Shown: positions 61,144 to 64,000 of the stretch, piece by piece
Numbering within the stretch: the first letter of the stretch is position 1
Layout: each line of letters opens with the position of its first letter
Source of the DNA: Stenotrophomonas sp. SAM-B
GTDB taxonomy: Bacteria; Pseudomonadota; Gammaproteobacteria; Xanthomonadales; Xanthomonadaceae
DNA: 64,000 bases
Direction of reading: 5' to 3'
NCBI RefSeq assembly: GCF_013387485.1
Contig: NZ_JABBXB010000008.1
Location: forward strand, 1-64,000
Made by a program: the position numbers and the translations under genes
The notes under the pieces: generated by a model
Database searches by the model: none
Told to the model about the DNA's origin: nothing
What the model saw: only the letters and a program-made list of their open reading frames with translations

Positions 61144-61941
61144 ATGGCTCTGCATGAAAACCGACTGCTCCGTCATACCGTGAAGTTCCGCCCGCTGCAG
61201 GTGCTGCGCACCGAAGAGATCAGCCCGTGCATGCGCCGGGTGATCGTCGGGGGCGAGGCGCTGGAAGGCTTCGATTCGCCCTCGCCGGACGACCACGTCA
61301 AGCTGTTCTTCCCCAACGCCGAGGGCCAGTTCGTGGTCCCGACGATGACCCCGGAAGGCCCGCGCTACCCGGAAGGCCAGGCGCCCTCCCCCTCGCGCGA
61401 CTACACCCCGCGCTGGTGGGATCTGGAGACCAACGAGCTGGCGCTGGACTTCGTCATGCATGGCGACGGCCTGGCTTCGACCTGGGCCGCCAACGCGCAG
61501 CCGGGCGATCCGATCGCCGTCGGCGGCCCGCGCGGCTCGCACATGACCGCCGATGACTTCGACACCTACGTGCTGATCGGCGATGAAACCGCGCTGCCGG
61601 CGATCGGCCGCTGGCTGGAGACGCTGCCGGAGGGCGCGAACGCCGACGTCTACATCGAGATCCCGGAATCCGGCGACCGCCAGGAGCTGGCGGAGGACGA
61701 CCGCATCCGCATCTCGTGGCTGGAGCGCAACGGCTTCGACGCCGCCAGCAGCACCCTGCTGGAAGACGTGCTGACCGATTTCGAGGAACCGGAGGGCGAC
61801 ATCTTCTACTGGATCGCGGCCGAGTCGCGCCGGGCCCGGATGATGCGCAAGTACATCGAGGGTCACCTGGGCGTGCCGAAGGACTGGATCCGCTCGACCG
61901 GCTACTGGAAGGCCCACGGCAGTGAGCACCACGACGACTGA
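61144..61941 (+). CDS. siderophore-interacting protein / NADPH-dependent ferric-chelate reductase (YqjH-like)
   Basis: The 265-residue enzyme has an N-terminal FAD-binding barrel with the signature RDYTPRWWD and HGDGLASTWAANAQPGD. The GPRGS segment and GDETALPAIGRWLE mark the NAD(P)H-binding SIP domain, and WIAAESRRARMMRKYI is typical of the C-terminus. It reduces ferric siderophore complexes in the cytosol to release Fe(II). It is downstream of the PadR regulator and probably under its control. Confidence 0.92.
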   Translation: MALHENRLLRHTVKFRPLQVLRTEEISPCMRRVIVGGEALEGFDSPSPDDHVKLFFPNAEGQFVVPTMTPEGPRYPEGQAPSPSRDYTPRWWDLETNELALDFVMHGDGLASTWAANAQPGDPIAVGGPRGSHMTADDFDTYVLIGDETALPAIGRWLETLPEGANADVYIEIPESGDRQELAEDDRIRISWLERNGFDAASSTLLEDVLTDFEEPEGDIFYWIAAESRRARMMRKYIEGHLGVPKDWIRSTGYWKAHGSEHHDD

Positions 61942-61998
61942 GCCCGCGACGGGCACCGGCCACGGATGCGACAATCGCGTTTTGTGCCGGTGCCTTTC

Positions 61999-62436
61999 AT
62001 GCAAGCCTCTCCTCTTTCGGCACTGACCGATCTGATCGACCGCGCCGAGCGCGCCGATCCCGCGCTGGACGCCGCCCTGGCGGCGCTGGCGCCTTCCGTG
62101 GGCGGGAACATCGCCCCGTTGCGCACCGCCCTGATCCCGCTGGCCCGCGCGCAGGCAGCGCTGGTGCAGGCGAATATCGATATCGACCTGGTCGCCGACG
62201 AGCTGCGCCGTTACCAGAAGTACGCGATGCCCGGTAAGCCGAGCCTGCAGATCGTGCAGCTGCGCAAGCAGCAGGCCTCGGTGAAGCAGGCCGCGCTGCT
62301 GGCACGTCAGGCGTTCGCGCAGGCGACGCATGCATTCCTGCGGGAGAGCGGATTGAGTGCGCCGGCACGGCGGACGCCGACCGATTTCACCACGCTGTGG
62401 CTGGGCAAGGTGAGCGCGCAGGTGGCGGCGGGGTGA
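61999..62436 (+). CDS. helical protein of unknown function
   Basis: The protein has 145 residues from the ATG at 61999 (MQASPLSALTDLIDRAERADPAL); an ATG at 61966 would add MRQSRFVPVPF. The composition is Ala/Leu/Gln-rich and all-helical, with no membrane segment or cysteine. LRRYQKYAMPGKPSLQIVQLRKQQ is the most distinctive stretch. No family is recognised. It follows the ferric reductase by 57 bases and may be co-transcribed. A SMAG pair and a terminator lie downstream. Confidence 0.6.
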   Translation: MQASPLSALTDLIDRAERADPALDAALAALAPSVGGNIAPLRTALIPLARAQAALVQANIDIDLVADELRRYQKYAMPGKPSLQIVQLRKQQASVKQAALLARQAFAQATHAFLRESGLSAPARRTPTDFTTLWLGKVSAQVAAG

Positions 62437-62467
62437 TCATCGCCCTCGTGCATCCGCATCAGGAACG

Positions 62468-62538
62468 GTAGTGCCGGCCGCTGGCCGGCTCCCCCTTCCG
62501 TCCAGGATGATGAGGAGCCGGCCAGCGGCCGGCACTAC
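62468..62538. repeat. SMAG-type REP pair (GTAG-headed, inverted)
   Basis: Two 25-bp units with GTAG heads face each other: 62468-62492 (GTAGTGCCGGCCGCTGGCCG...) and 62514-62538, its exact reverse complement. Each unit is itself palindromic (GCCGGCC GCT GGCCGGC). The layout is identical to that of 4971-5038, with different stem sequence. Confidence 0.88.
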
Positions 62539-62565
62539 GGGGTATCGACCGGTAGCCGCACAAAA

Positions 62566-62593
62566 AGAAAGCCCGCCGATTGGCGGGCTTTCT
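62566..62593 (-). terminator. rho-independent terminator of the YceI-like gene
   Basis: A 12-bp perfect stem AGAAAGCCCGCC / GGCGGGCTTTCT with a four-base loop is followed on the minus strand by TTTTTG, 28 bases past the stop codon of the lipoprotein gene. Confidence 0.88.
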
Positions 62594-62620
62594 GCCTTCT
62601 CACGACGAGTGAGGAGAAAC

Positions 62621-63322
62621 TCAGGCAGCCGGCTTTTCGCCAGTGGCCTCGGTGGTGATGCGGATGTTCACTTCATCGCTGACGTTCGGGGCGTACGCGC
62701 CGACGCCGAAATCGCTGCGCTTGATGGTGGTGGTGGCATCGAAGCCCGCTGCCGGCACCTTGGCCATCGGGTGCTCGCCGCCGCCGTTGACGGTGACATC
62801 CAGGGTCACCGGCTTGGTGATGTCCTTGATGGTCAGGTCGCCGGTGACGGTCAGCTTGTTGGTGCCGTTGGCCTCGACCTTGGTGCTCTTGAAGGTGGCG
62901 GCCGGGAACTTGGCGGCGTCGAAGAAATCGGCGCTCTTCAGGTGCTCGTCGAACTTGGCGGTGAAGCTGTTCAGGCCGGTCAGCGGCAGCTTCACTTCGA
63001 CGGTCGACTTGGTCACGTCGGCCGCGTCATACACCAGGGTGCCTTCGGCCGCGCCGAAGTGGGCGGTCGGGTGCGAGAAGCCGAAGTGGCTCCACTGGAC
63101 CAGCACGTCGGTGTGGGTCGGGTCGAGCTTGTAGGTGCCCGAGGCGATCTGGATCGCATCGGCCGCCGGGGCGGCAGCAGCAGCGTCCGCAGCCGGGGCG
63201 GCGGTTTCGGTGGCGGCCGGCGCGTCGGCAGCCGGGGCAGCGGGTTCGTCGGCCGGCTTGGAGCAGGCGGCGATGGCCAGGGTCAGGGCGAGCGGCAGCA
63301 GCAGTTTGCGGGTCACGGTCAT
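62621..63322 (-). CDS. YceI-family lipoprotein
   Basis: The 233-residue protein begins MTVTRKLLLPLALTLAIAAC, a type II signal peptide with lipobox IAAC. An Ala/Pro/Asp-rich linker (about 25-68) follows, then a YceI domain (about 70-230) with YKLDPTHTDVLVQWSHFGFSHP, LTVTGDLTIKDITKPVTLDV and FGVGAYAPNVSDEVNIRI. YceI domains form lipocalin-like barrels that bind polyisoprenoids; a role in lipid or quinone carriage in the periplasm is inferred. The start at 63322 is preferred over 63358 because it gives the lipoprotein signal directly. Confidence 0.9.
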   Translation of the reverse strand: MTVTRKLLLPLALTLAIAACSKPADEPAAPAADAPAATETAAPAADAAAAAPAADAIQIASGTYKLDPTHTDVLVQWSHFGFSHPTAHFGAAEGTLVYDAADVTKSTVEVKLPLTGLNSFTAKFDEHLKSADFFDAAKFPAATFKSTKVEANGTNKLTVTGDLTIKDITKPVTLDVTVNGGGEHPMAKVPAAGFDATTTIKRSDFGVGAYAPNVSDEVNIRITTEATGEKPAA

Positions 63323-63407
63323 GTCAGGTCTCTCTCGATTCGAAGGGAAAAGAAGCAAAGGTCATGCAGCCCATCCGCACGGATGGGCCACGATCCGGCG
63401 GTAACGC

Positions 63408-63998
63408 TTAAGCGATGCGGGCGGCTTCGTCGAACGACAGGCGAGGCAGCCGCGGGAACAGGCCCGAGGCGTCACCGTACCCCAGGTTGACGAGGAAATT
63501 CGACTTGATCGCGGTGCCCTTGAAGAAGGCTTCGTCGACCTTGGCGTTGTCGAAGCCGGACATCGGGCCGGCATCCAGACCCAGCGCGCGGGCGGCCAGG
63601 ATCAGGTAGGCGCCCTGCAGGCTGCCATTGCGGAATGCCCCTTCGGTACGGCCTTCACGCGGGCCGTCGAACCACGCCTTGGCGTCGGTGTGCGGGAACA
63701 GGAACGGCAGCTTCTCGTGGAAGTCTTCGTCGAAGGCGACGATCACCGTGACCGGGGCGGCCAGGGTCTTGTCGTGGTTGCCTTCGGACAGGGCCGGGGC
63801 CAGCTTGGCCTTGGCTTCCGGGGACTTCACGAACACGAAGCGCGCCGGGCTGCCATTGGCGGCGGTCGGGCCCCACTTCAGCAGCTCATAGAGCGCCTTC
63901 AGCTGGCTGTCCTCGACCGGCTTGTCGAGGAAGGCGTTCTGGGTGCGGGCGGTACGGAACAACTGATCGAGCGCAGCATCGTCAAGGACGTGGGACAT
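63408..63998 (-). CDS. rutE: RutE-like nitroreductase family protein
   Basis: The 196-residue flavoprotein begins [33 protein letters not shown], diagnostic of the RutE/HadB subfamily (malonic semialdehyde reductase or similar). FMN-binding segments are [23 protein letters not shown] and a C-terminal NLGYGD region. RutE reduces malonic semialdehyde to 3-hydroxypropionate in uracil degradation, but no other rut gene is near, so the substrate may differ. The ATG is complete, two bases inside the window end. Confidence 0.85.
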   Translation of the reverse strand: MSHVLDDAALDQLFRTARTQNAFLDKPVEDSQLKALYELLKWGPTAANGSPARFVFVKSPEAKAKLAPALSEGNHDKTLAAPVTVIVAFDEDFHEKLPFLFPHTDAKAWFDGPREGRTEGAFRNGSLQGAYLILAARALGLDAGPMSGFDNAKVDEAFFKGTAIKSNFLVNLGYGDASGLFPRLPRLSFDEAARIA

Positions 63999-64000
63999 GA

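Noticed and set aside
1..64000. CRISPR arrays and rRNA or tRNA genes
   Set aside because: No regularly spaced direct repeats with unique spacers, and no recognisable rRNA or complete tRNA sequence, were found by eye on either strand.

Overview
The window looks like a chromosomal segment of a Stenotrophomonas-type gammaproteobacterium (Xanthomonadaceae). The base composition is GC-rich. Inverted GTAG-headed REP pairs of the SMAG kind lie at 4971-5038 and 62468-62538, and a REP-associated tyrosine transposase lies at 25157-25642. Two proteins end in an XVIPCD-like domain, the secretion signal of the Xanthomonadales type IV secretion system (T4SS). All identifications come from reading the sequence; no database search was run.

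Layout. 1-593 holds a perfect 65-bp inverted repeat around a CTGCT-rich low-complexity stretch and no convincing gene. 594-35802 is mostly ordinary chromosome: a DUF2236-type protein, a LytTR two-component pair, an M28 peptidase, an ECF42-type sigma factor operon with VOC and DGPF/YCII proteins, an NHL/M23 fusion, a TPR protein, a lytic transglycosylase, a CSS-EAL phosphodiesterase, a polysaccharide deacetylase, a divergent MFS/LysR pair, an ABC-F ATPase, a COG0523 metallochaperone and MerC-like protein sharing a Zur-like box, small secreted proteins, a BlaI / M56-ankyrin / serine-hydrolase locus and a YncE-like propeller.

35833-46790 is accessory and carries two apparent T4SS antibacterial effector systems. 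The first is a 1204-residue zeta-toxin/XVIPCD effector preceded by a small putative antitoxin or immunity gene. The second is an effector of unknown toxic activity with a C-terminal XVIPCD, preceded by three tandem paralogous envelope proteins that are likely immunity proteins, with a frame-shifted orphan gene between the first two. No T4SS structural genes are in the window. An NYN-domain protein closes this block.

47086-57127 is a defence island on the + strand. Module 1 is an EcoRII/Dcm-like restriction-modification system: a cytosine-5 methyltransferase with an N-terminal helix-turn-helix, a Vsr nuclease and an EcoRII-like restriction enzyme. A GGACA-N3-TGTCC operator sits on the methyltransferase promoter. 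An IS3-family transposase remnant follows. Module 2 is a tightly packed five-gene operon: a MORC/GHKL ATPase, an HNH nuclease, a SNF2 helicase, a stand-alone EcoRII-N (B3-like) DNA-binding domain, and a large protein with an RNA polymerase alpha-CTD-like segment and a sigma-region-4-like helix-turn-helix. Its first three components resemble MORC-containing restriction systems predicted from comparative genomics. The last two components, and the sharing of an EcoRII-N fold between modules, are the most unusual features of the window.

57392-63998 returns to core genes: aceE, a PadR repressor with two palindromic operators next to a siderophore-interacting ferric reductase, a YceI-like lipoprotein and a RutE-like nitroreductase.
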